A stretch of DNA of 7,487 nt, taken from positions 1 to 7,487 of the forward strand of contig JAJYKG010000099.1 in assembly GCA_021788795.1 (NCBI GenBank), written 5' to 3'. Shown one piece after another: positions 1 through 4,922 of the stretch (position 1 is the stretch's first letter; the number at the start of each line of letters is the position of its first letter). This DNA is from Thermoplasmata archaeon. Lineage in GTDB: Archaea > Thermoplasmatota > Thermoplasmata > RBG-16-68-12. The notes under the pieces were generated by a model. It searched no databases. It had not been told where the DNA came from and saw only the letters and a list, made by a program, of their open reading frames with translations. Position numbers and translations under genes: made by a program.

Positions 1-833
1 CCCTGGTAGTCCACGATGAGGCTCCCAGAGTCCCCGCCGCCGCTGAAGGCGCCCTTGTCCCCCTCGATGATCATCTGGTCCGTGAAGAGGTACGAGCCCG
101 TGGCGCAGCCCACGCGAAGGGTGGCGCTCACGTCCTTGACCACGCCGTTGGTCACGCGCGTCGTGCGCCCGCTCTTCATCACCTTCTCCTCGAGGTCCGC
201 GGCCCGCGTGCCGCGGATGCGACCGATGTTCAGGATGTCCGGGGTCACGTCCCGGGGGTCGTAGGGCAGGGCGAGGGCTGCGTCCACGCTGTTCGTCTCC
301 TCGGCCTGGACTTTGACGAAGGAGTCCAGGCGGGCGATGACGTCCTTGTCCTCCTTGCCGCCGTCGTACCGGCCCGGCTGGAGGATGGGGTCGCCCTCCA
401 CGCCGCGGTTCTCGTTCGCGAGGACGTGGTTGTTGCTCAGGATGTACGTGTCCTGGCCGCGCTTCACGAGGCCGCCGAGCGTGCCCGCGGTGATCGCGTA
501 GTGGCCGATGGAGAGCCCGCCCATGACCGGGCGGACCTTGCGGTGGTAGATCGGCGGCAGCGGGCGCCAGATGGAGAACTCGCCCGACTGCTCCACGTCC
601 GTCGGCACGCCCTCGATCTCGTCCGGGAGGACCTCCCCGTCCTTCACGAGGAGCGGGTGGAGCTTCTCCTTCACGTAGAACTTGACCGCGACCTCCGCGG
701 TCGGCATGCCGCGCGTGCGCTTCCTCCCCAGCCCGATTCCCACGACGTTCGGGTGGACGTGGGCCTCCATGCCCTGCGTCTCCACCCCGAGGTACTCGGC
801 CTCGCAGACCGCCTTCGCCTCTTCCGGCTTCAT
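1..833 (-). CDS. Trypsin-like (chymotrypsin-fold) serine peptidase, C-terminus cut by the window edge
   Basis: The frame stays open from ATG at 831-833 to the left edge, giving 277 codons and two bases without a stop. An N-terminal domain (about residues 11-86, containing VVGIGLGR and VKFYVKEK) is followed by a trypsin-like core. Candidate catalytic residues appear in canonical order: His136 in LSNNHVLAN, Asp184 in NSVDAALA and Ser269 in GGGDSGSL. The GDSG context is the classical S1-type nucleophile motif. No signal peptide or membrane segment is visible, so the part seen looks cytoplasmic. It resembles the Nal1-like/bacterial 'trypsin-like peptidase' group by recollection of the NNHVLAN and ILQPG motifs; this needs a search. 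No PDZ domain is seen in this part. It lies 10 bp after the small gene at 844-1056, whose product resembles its N-terminal domain. The start is set by an AGGAGG with 6-base spacing. Peptidase-like fold is well supported; activity and substrate are unknown. Confidence 0.85.
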   Translation of the reverse strand, partial: MKPEEAKAVCEAEYLGVETQGMEAHVHPNVVGIGLGRKRTRGMPTAEVAVKFYVKEKLHPLLVKDGEVLPDEIEGVPTDVEQSGEFSIWRPLPPIYHRKVRPVMGGLSIGHYAITAGTLGGLVKRGQDTYILSNNHVLANENRGVEGDPILQPGRYDGGKEDKDVIARLDSFVKVQAEETNSVDAALALPYDPRDVTPDILNIGRIRGTRAADLEEKVMKSGRTTRVTNGVVKDVSATLRVGCATGSYLFTDQMIIEGDKGAFSGGGDSGSLIVDYQ

Positions 834-845
834 GCCCTCCCTCCT
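834..845 (-). promoter_or_regulatory. Shine-Dalgarno sequence of the serine peptidase gene
   Basis: Read on the minus strand, AGGAGG (845-840) lies 6 bases before the ATG at 833. Its first two bases are the last two of the TAG stop of the upstream small gene, so termination and re-initiation are tightly coupled. This supports a two-gene operon. Confidence 0.8.
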
Positions 846-1056
846 AGAGCGCCTTGAAGGGCCCCGAGACGACGATCTCGACGGGCACGTCTTCGAGGGC
901 ATCCGGGACGGCCTTGCGGACCTTCGGGCTATCCTTCTCCACGTACACGCGGATGACGGTGCGGTCCCCGGACCGGCCGATGCCCACGCCGACGACGCCC
1001 GGGGTCTTCATCAGGCGGGCTTCGTGGCGCCTCTTGACCTCCTCCACCGAGGCCAT
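844..1056 (-). CDS. Small 70-residue protein resembling the N-terminal domain of the adjacent serine peptidase
   Basis: The product begins MASVEEVKRRHEARL and ends GPFKAL. Residues 20-66 (GVVGVGIGR, then VIRVYVEKDS, then VPDALEDVPVEIVVSG) align by eye with peptidase residues 29-85 (NVVGIGLGR, then VAVKFYVKEK, then LPDEIEGVPTDVEQSG). The small protein lacks only short insertions. It is therefore probably a stand-alone version of the same alpha/beta domain. I cannot give the domain a family name. The frame is open upstream to an ATG at 1185, but I chose 1056: the upstream part is low-complexity G/C-rich sequence without family-like features, and a TATA-like TTTTATC sits about 28 bp before 1056, predicting a leaderless start. 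Possible roles, all inferred, are an inhibitor, folding helper or adaptor for the peptidase encoded directly downstream. Confidence 0.75.
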   Translation of the reverse strand: MASVEEVKRRHEARLMKTPGVVGVGIGRSGDRTVIRVYVEKDSPKVRKAVPDALEDVPVEIVVSGPFKAL

Positions 1057-1080
1057 GTACCGCACAACGACCGCCAAGAC

Positions 1081-1090
1081 GATAAAACCG
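1081..1090 (-). promoter_or_regulatory. TATA-like promoter for the small protein and peptidase operon
   Basis: The minus strand reads CGGTTTTATC here, the only AT-rich block in a very GC-rich gap. Its centre is about 28 bp from the ATG at 1056, the usual archaeal TATA-to-start-site distance, so the transcript is predicted to begin at or within a few bases of the start codon. Confidence 0.5.
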
Positions 1091-1104
1091 CGGTAGGGAT
1101 TCCC

Positions 1105-1120
1105 TTCTCGGGGGCGAGAA
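1105..1120. repeat. Short perfect inverted repeat, 6-bp stem with 4-base loop
   Basis: TTCTCG, a GGGG loop and CGAGAA form a perfect stem-loop in the 125-bp gap between the malic enzyme gene and the small protein gene. On the minus-strand transcript it would fold about 60-75 bases after the malic enzyme stop. It lies just upstream of the next gene's TATA-like box, so it could equally be part of a terminator, an operator or chance. There is no poly-T run. Confidence 0.3.
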
Positions 1121-1145
1121 ATGGAGGAAGGGGCGGGGGAGGACC

Positions 1146-1179
1146 GGCCCCCCCACCGGCCGCCCGAGGGGGCGGGGCC
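1146..1179 (-). terminator. Strong GC hairpin just after the malic enzyme stop, candidate terminator or 3' end structure
   Basis: GGCCCC (1146-1151) pairs with GGGGCC (1174-1179), and after a one-base bulge CCC (1152-1154) pairs with GGG (1170-1172), leaving a 15-base loop. On the malic enzyme transcript it starts two bases after the TGA stop. It is followed by a pyrimidine-rich stretch (about 1144 down to 1122 on the minus strand) rather than a T-run, so it is not a typical archaeal oligo-T terminator. It may instead stabilise the 3' end. Confidence 0.35.
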
Positions 1180-1181
1180 AC

Positions 1182-2579
1182 TCACGCGGGCGGCGGCCGG
1201 ATGTACCCGTCCTGCATCAGGGTCTGCGTCTCGTCGTGAGCTCTCTTGATGAGCCGGTACGCGTTGTCATGCAGTTCCTGACGGCTCGGCTTCACGCGCG
1301 CGATGCCCTGCTCCTCGGCCTTCATCGCAACCGCGACGGCCTCGCTCACGAAGACCTCCAGGTCGTCCATCGTCGGCACGATGTGCTCTTCGTCCAGCCC
1401 GCGTTCCTCTTGGAAGCGCGCCAGTTCGGTCGCCGCGGCGATGCACATCTCGTCGGTGATTGTCTTCGCGCGCACGTCGAGCGTGCCCCGGAAGATCCCG
1501 GGGAACCCGAGGCTGTTGTTGACCTGGTTCGGGAAGTCGCTGCGGCCCGTCGCGATGATGCGAGCGCCGGCTTCTTGAGCCTCCCAGGGCCAGATCTCGG
1601 GGACCGGATTCGCAATCGCGAAGATGATCGAATCCTCGGCCATGCCTGCGACCCATTCCTTCTTGATCGTGCCGGGCCCGGGCTTGGATGCGGCGATCAC
1701 CACGTCGGCGCCCTTCATGCCTTCCGCGATGCCGCCGTGGCGGTCCTCGGCGTTCGTCACCTGGGCGAGTTCCCACTTCTCCACGTAGTCCTTGGACTGC
1801 GCCTCGAGGTCCTTGCGGTGCTTGCAGATGATGCCCTTGGAGTCGACGAGGATGAGGTTCTTCGCGCTCGCGCCGGCGTCGAGCAGGACCTTCGCGGTGC
1901 GAATGTTGGACGCGCCGGAGCCCACGAGGGTGATCGTCGCCTCGGACATCTTCTTGCCGACCACCTTGAGGGCGTTGATCACGCCGGCCACGTTGATCGT
2001 CGCGGTCCCCTGCTGGTCGTCGTGCCACACGGCGATCTCGCACTCCTTGCGGAGGCGCTGGAGGATGTAGAAGCACTTGGGCTGGGAGATGTCCTCGAGG
2101 TTGATCCCGCCGAAGTTCGGGGTGATGAGCTTCACGGTCTCGATGATCTTCTCGGGGTCCTTCGTCGCGAGCGGGATGGGCACCGCGTCGATGCCGCCGA
2201 GGTACTTGAACAGGAGGCCCTTGCCCTCCATGACCGGCAGCCCCGCCTCCGGGCCGATATCGCCGAGGCCCAGGACCCGCGTCCCGTCCGTGACGACCGC
2301 CACGTTGTTCCACTTGTTGGTCAGGGACCAGACCTTGCTGGGGTCCGCTTTGATCTCGAGGCAAGGCTGCGCCACTCCCGGCGTGTACCAGATGCCGAAG
2401 TCCTGAAGGCTCCGGACCGGGACGCGTGGCACGACCTCGATCTTGCCCTGGTAAAACGGATGATATTTCGCGCTGAGTTCCTTGGGCAGGTTCGCTTTCT
2501 TCAGGTTCTCCTCAACTTCCTGCGGGGTTGGGGCCTTGATGACCTTACCGGCCGGTCGCTTCTTCTGTGCGAGCATCAT
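1182..2579 (-). CDS. NAD(P)-dependent malic enzyme (oxaloacetate-decarboxylating)
   Basis: The 465-residue protein catalyses oxidative decarboxylation of malate to pyruvate and CO2 with reduction of NAD(P), linking the C4 pool to pyruvate. Family hallmarks are in order: YTPGVA (Tyr65), VVTDGTRVLGLGDIGP (96-110), MEGKGLLFKYLGG with the probable catalytic Lys120, EDISQPKC with metal-ligand candidates Glu162-Asp163, HDDQQGTA (Asp187-Asp188), a Rossmann GSGASN at 220-225, and GRSDFPNQVNNSLGFPGIFRG at 345-365. Its length fits the short prokaryotic malic enzymes without a phosphotransacetylase domain. A Lys/Pro-rich N-terminal stretch of about 30 residues precedes the conserved part. The start is the first of two consecutive ATGs (2579, 2576), with GGTGA just upstream and a TATA-like box about 43 bp away. 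The open frame extends further upstream, but that sequence is the promoter region. NAD versus NADP preference cannot be read by eye. Confidence 0.95.
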   Translation of the reverse strand: MMLAQKKRPAGKVIKAPTPQEVEENLKKANLPKELSAKYHPFYQGKIEVVPRVPVRSLQDFGIWYTPGVAQPCLEIKADPSKVWSLTNKWNNVAVVTDGTRVLGLGDIGPEAGLPVMEGKGLLFKYLGGIDAVPIPLATKDPEKIIETVKLITPNFGGINLEDISQPKCFYILQRLRKECEIAVWHDDQQGTATINVAGVINALKVVGKKMSEATITLVGSGASNIRTAKVLLDAGASAKNLILVDSKGIICKHRKDLEAQSKDYVEKWELAQVTNAEDRHGGIAEGMKGADVVIAASKPGPGTIKKEWVAGMAEDSIIFAIANPVPEIWPWEAQEAGARIIATGRSDFPNQVNNSLGFPGIFRGTLDVRAKTITDEMCIAAATELARFQEERGLDEEHIVPTMDDLEVFVSEAVAVAMKAEEQGIARVKPSRQELHDNAYRLIKRAHDETQTLMQDGYIRPPPA

Positions 2580-2618
2580 GTCACCCGAGGGCGATGGGGC
2601 GTCAGACCCCCAGTGCCC

Positions 2619-2626
2619 GTTTAAAC
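2619..2626 (-). promoter_or_regulatory. TATA-like box of the malic enzyme gene
   Basis: GTTTAAAC is a perfect 8-bp palindrome 40-47 bp upstream of the malic enzyme ATG. Archaeal spacing predicts transcription from about 2596, leaving a leader of about 17 bases that contains GGGTGAC next to the start. Because it is symmetric it might also be used rightwards, but the plus-strand gene has its own box nearer its start. Confidence 0.5.
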
Positions 2627-2717
2627 CTTTCTCCCATGAAGAATGTTCGATGGGTACCGAATGGTCTGGTAAAGGGGGCCGAGCGAAACCCTTCACGACA
2701 TGCGCCGATATCCCGAG

Positions 2718-2725
2718 GTTTATCC
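2718..2725 (+). promoter_or_regulatory. TATA-like box for the HEAGH metallopeptidase-like gene
   Basis: GGTTTATC lies in the 169-bp divergent gap, with its centre about 27 bp before the GTG at 2749. This predicts a leaderless transcript starting at the GTG and is the main reason for choosing that start. No Shine-Dalgarno sequence precedes the GTG. Confidence 0.55.
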
Positions 2726-2748
2726 CGCACCGCGGACCTCGTCCGGTC

Positions 2749-3483
2749 GTGCTGACCTCCGTCGTGGACCGCACGGGCCAGGTGAACCCGGACGACGTGC
2801 GGGGGACCTTCGAGGAGGTTGAGCGCAAGTTCGCGGCGCATGCGTTGCGCATCGCCTGGCCCGTGGCCATCGAAATCGTGCGGATGCCCATCATGGGCGC
2901 CACGAAGTCCGCGAAGGGGCACCACACCCTGTACGCGTCCTTGGACGCGTTCCGCTCGAACGCTTTCGACGGATTGCTCGCTCACGAGGCGGGGCACATG
3001 ATTCGCACGGAGACGCGGCATCCCTCGCACGACCCCGCGGTCTTCGGACGGATGGGCAGGAGCGTCCGCGTGCCTCGCGAGGGTCTGCAGGCCCTCGGGG
3101 AGGCCTTCAACCACGTGCAGGACATCTACGCGGACGACCTCTCGTTCCTCACGGGCTTCGAGGACCGCGCGCACGAGTTCTTCCGGGTCTGGATCGAGGG
3201 CAACAGCCGCACGCGGAGCAAAGACCGGTGGACGAACGTGAGCCGGAGCGTGACGAACGGGTTCGCCCTGGGGAACCTGCGCCGGCACGGGCTCCTCGCA
3301 GTGGGAGATCCCCTCCTCACGCGCGCCCGGAACTTCGACCGCCGCGTCGGCTTCGAGGCCGTGGACGGCTTCGCCGAGTTCTTCGCGACGTTGCCGCCGG
3401 ACCCGACGGTCGAGACGTTCGTGGACCGAGTGGGTGCCCTCGCCGCGTCCATGACCCGGGCCGCCCGTTCCCGCAGCCTTTAA
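2749..3483 (+). CDS. HExxH zincin-like putative metallopeptidase of unknown family
   Basis: The 244-residue product (GTG start) contains HEAGH at 79-83, the zinc-binding and catalytic signature of zincin metallopeptidases, preceded by FDGLLA as expected for the active-site helix. About 40 residues later [16 protein letters not shown] (118-133) has several acidic residues; Glu118, Asp125 or Asp129 could supply the third zinc ligand in a gluzincin-like manner. A second acidic helix, [15 protein letters not shown], lies near residues 201-215. There is no signal peptide or membrane helix, so it looks cytoplasmic. I cannot name the family; the archaeal DUF5781 group is a candidate to test. The frame is open upstream to 2482, but that part is antisense to the malic enzyme gene and crosses its promoter, whereas GTG 2749 fits a leaderless start. 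Zinc binding is likely; peptidase activity and substrate are unknown. Confidence 0.75.
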   Translation: MLTSVVDRTGQVNPDDVRGTFEEVERKFAAHALRIAWPVAIEIVRMPIMGATKSAKGHHTLYASLDAFRSNAFDGLLAHEAGHMIRTETRHPSHDPAVFGRMGRSVRVPREGLQALGEAFNHVQDIYADDLSFLTGFEDRAHEFFRVWIEGNSRTRSKDRWTNVSRSVTNGFALGNLRRHGLLAVGDPLLTRARNFDRRVGFEAVDGFAEFFATLPPDPTVETFVDRVGALAASMTRAARSRSL

Positions 3484-3486
3484 TAG
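3478..3486 (+). promoter_or_regulatory. TATA-like box of the Mrp/ApbC gene, overlapping the upstream stop codon
   Basis: CTTTAATAG spans the TAA stop (3481-3483) of the metallopeptidase gene. Transcription would start around 3508, giving the Mrp gene a leader of about 20 bases before ATG 3528. An earlier in-frame ATG at 3495 is only about 13 bp from the box and so would not be on this transcript. Confidence 0.45.
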
Positions 3487-3527
3487 CGAGGCGAATGTGT
3501 CTCGCCATCTCCTCCTGGGGCGACCAC

Positions 3528-4415
3528 ATGCCGGAAGAGCTTGACACCACCGCGGTGCCGCCGCACATCATGGCGGCCATGCGCGAACGGATGAAGATGG
3601 CCCAGCGCATGGGGAAGATCAAGCACAAGATCGTGGTGATGTCCGGCAAGGGGGGCGTTGGAAAATCGACCGTGTCCTCGAACCTGGCGTGCGTCCTCGC
3701 CTCGGGTGGGAAGGTCGGCCTCGTCGATGCGGACGTCACAGGGCCGGACATCGCGATGATCATGGGCGTCGAGGACGCGGAGGTCGTCTCCAAGGAGGTC
3801 GGCCCGGAGACGCTCATGGAGCCCGTGACCGGACCGAACGGCGTGAAGGTCATCTCCATGGCCCACCTGATCGACCGCGACACCGCGGTGGTCTGGCGCG
3901 GGCCGCTGAAGATTAAGGCCCTCAAGCAGATGCTCTCCGACGTGGACTGGGGGGAGCTCGACTACATGGTCATCGATCTGCCGCCGGGCACGAGCGACGA
4001 GCCCCTCAGCATCGCCCAGGAGATTCCCGACGCGGACGGTGCGGTCGTCGTCACGACGCCCCAGGAGGTCTCCCTCCTCGACGTCCGGAAGAGCATCAGC
4101 TTCGCGAAGGCCGTGAACCTGCCCATCCTCGGCGTCATCGAGAACATGAGCGGCCTCGTCTGCCCACACTGCGGCAAGGAGATTGATGTGTTCAAGGTCG
4201 GGGGCGGCGAGGCGGCCGCGAAGGAGCTCGGTCTCCCGTTCCTGGGCCGCATCCCGCTCGACCCGCGCATCGTCGTCGGCGGCGACGCCGGGAAGCCGTT
4301 CGTCCTGGAGCACCCCGACTCGCCCGCCGCGAAGGCGTTCCTGGGGATCGTCAGCGCGCTGAGGGCCCAGCTGAAGGAGCCCAAGCCCCGCCCCTCGGGG
4401 CCGCTCGTGAAGTGA
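3528..4415 (+). CDS. apbC: Mrp/ApbC (NBP35-type) iron-sulfur cluster carrier P-loop ATPase
   Basis: The 295-residue cytoplasmic protein belongs to the MinD/Mrp group of SIMIBI-class NTPases. Family members bind an Fe-S cluster at a dimer interface and hand it to apo-proteins in an ATP-dependent way. Visible motifs are the deviant Walker [10 protein letters not shown] (40-48, including the signature Lys41), the switch region DADVTGPD (67-74), the [10 protein letters not shown] motif (148-157), VENM-like VIENMSGL (203-210), and the cluster-binding pair Cys212 and Cys215 in [11 protein letters not shown] Met/Arg/Lys-rich helix of about 30 residues precedes the P-loop. No N-terminal DUF59 domain is present, as in many archaeal homologues. 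It starts 44 bp after the metallopeptidase stop and has its own TATA-like box, so it may be read both with and without that gene. Its stop abuts that of the convergent thioredoxin gene. Start 3528 is preferred over ATG 3495; there is no strong Shine-Dalgarno sequence for either. Confidence 0.93.
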   Translation: MPEELDTTAVPPHIMAAMRERMKMAQRMGKIKHKIVVMSGKGGVGKSTVSSNLACVLASGGKVGLVDADVTGPDIAMIMGVEDAEVVSKEVGPETLMEPVTGPNGVKVISMAHLIDRDTAVVWRGPLKIKALKQMLSDVDWGELDYMVIDLPPGTSDEPLSIAQEIPDADGAVVVTTPQEVSLLDVRKSISFAKAVNLPILGVIENMSGLVCPHCGKEIDVFKVGGGEAAAKELGLPFLGRIPLDPRIVVGGDAGKPFVLEHPDSPAAKAFLGIVSALRAQLKEPKPRPSGPLVK

Positions 4416-4838
4416 CTACGTCCACTTGTTGAGGACGGCCTCGATCTGCGGCCTGGGATACGCGCCCACAATCCCGTCCACGAGCTTCCCGTCCTTGAAG
4501 ACGAGCATCGTGGGGATTGACATCACCTGGAAGCGCTGCGCGGTCCTCGGGTTCTCGTCCACGTTGAGCTTCCCGAGCCGCATCTTGCCCGCGCGGTCCC
4601 GCGCGATCGCCTCGAGCGTGGGCGAGACGCGGAGGCACGGACCACACCAAGCGGCCCAGAAGTCCACGAGGATCACGCCGGGCTTGCGGATCTCCGCCTC
4701 GAAGTTCGCGTCCGTGAGGAGGACCGGCTTCCCATCGGGAGATGCCGCGGGGGGAGGGGTGGGGGATCGTTTCGGGTTCATGAGCTCTTGGAGCTTCCGG
4801 GCTCGGATGGCCTCCAATTCGGGATCGTCGACCGCCAT
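4416..4838 (-). CDS. trxA: Thioredoxin with a PDCD5-like N-terminal helix
   Basis: The 140-residue protein has a full thioredoxin fold from about residue 37. The redox motif WCGPC is at 64-68 (Cys65, Cys68), the preceding strand is VILVDFWA, and the cis-proline loop is MSIPT (Pro109), followed by MLVFKDGK and a C-terminal helix. Canonical thioredoxins have about 105-110 residues; the extra length is an N-terminal segment, DDPELEAIRARKLQELM (4-20), then a Pro-rich linker (24-34). The segment resembles the start of archaeal PDCD5/TFAR19 DNA-binding proteins (pattern xPELEAIRxxKLxEL). Similar prefixes occur, as I recall, in other archaeal thioredoxins. No signal peptide is seen, so a cytoplasmic disulfide reductase is expected. 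The ATG at 4838 lies 26-28 bp from a TATA-like box and is predicted leaderless. The gene ends base-to-base with the convergent Mrp gene. Confidence 0.93.
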   Translation of the reverse strand: MAVDDPELEAIRARKLQELMNPKRSPTPPPAASPDGKPVLLTDANFEAEIRKPGVILVDFWAAWCGPCLRVSPTLEAIARDRAGKMRLGKLNVDENPRTAQRFQVMSIPTMLVFKDGKLVDGIVGAYPRPQIEAVLNKWT

Positions 4839-4861
4839 GGCGGTTCGACGGGGGCGCTACA

Positions 4862-4869
4862 CTAAAAGC
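4862..4869 (-). promoter_or_regulatory. TATA-like box of the thioredoxin gene
   Basis: The minus strand reads GCTTTTAG, centred about 27 bp upstream of the ATG at 4838 in an otherwise GC-rich setting. Transcription should start at or very near the start codon. No Shine-Dalgarno sequence precedes the ATG, in keeping with leaderless translation. Confidence 0.5.
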
Positions 4870-4880
4870 CTTTGGCAATA

Positions 4881-4894
4881 CGAATACCGATTCG
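4881..4894. promoter_or_regulatory. Palindrome upstream of the thioredoxin TATA-like box, possible operator
   Basis: CGAAT, four spacer bases and ATTCG form a perfect inverted repeat centred about 22 bp upstream of the TATA-like box in the 84-bp gap between the DUF835 and thioredoxin genes. That position suits an archaeal activator or repressor site. A 5-bp arm can arise by chance, so this is tentative. Confidence 0.25.
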
Positions 4895-4922
4895 GCTGGG
4901 GGAAACCGCCGGGCGACCCGTC

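Noticed and set aside
1057..1185. N-terminal extension of the small protein gene to the ATG at 1185
   Set aside because: The extension is Gly/Pro/Ser/Arg-rich, overlaps the hairpins and the TATA-like box, and does not resemble the peptidase N-terminus. ATG 1056 fits a leaderless start.
1236..2624. Long plus-strand open frame (462 codons) opposite malic enzyme
   Set aside because: Its translation is Asp/Arg/Val/Leu-rich low-complexity sequence typical of the antisense of a high-GC gene, while the minus strand carries unmistakable malic enzyme motifs.
2580..2927. Upstream extension of the malic enzyme frame to 2927
   Set aside because: It would run through the divergent promoter region and overlap the start of the plus-strand gene. 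Conserved malic enzyme sequence begins only after ATGATG at 2579-2574.
2602..3288. Minus-strand open frame opposite the metallopeptidase-like gene
   Set aside because: It runs opposite the HEAGH coding frame and shows Arg/Val/His-rich antisense composition without motifs.
3228..3527. Upstream extension of the Mrp frame into the metallopeptidase gene
   Set aside because: The extra residues are Arg/Pro-rich out-of-frame translation of the preceding gene, and the TATA-like box at 3478-3486 places the transcript start downstream of it.
3480..4313. Minus-strand open frame opposite the Mrp gene
   Set aside because: It is the shadow of a gene with a full Walker A and CPHC signature, and is His/Asp/Arg-rich with no recognisable domain.
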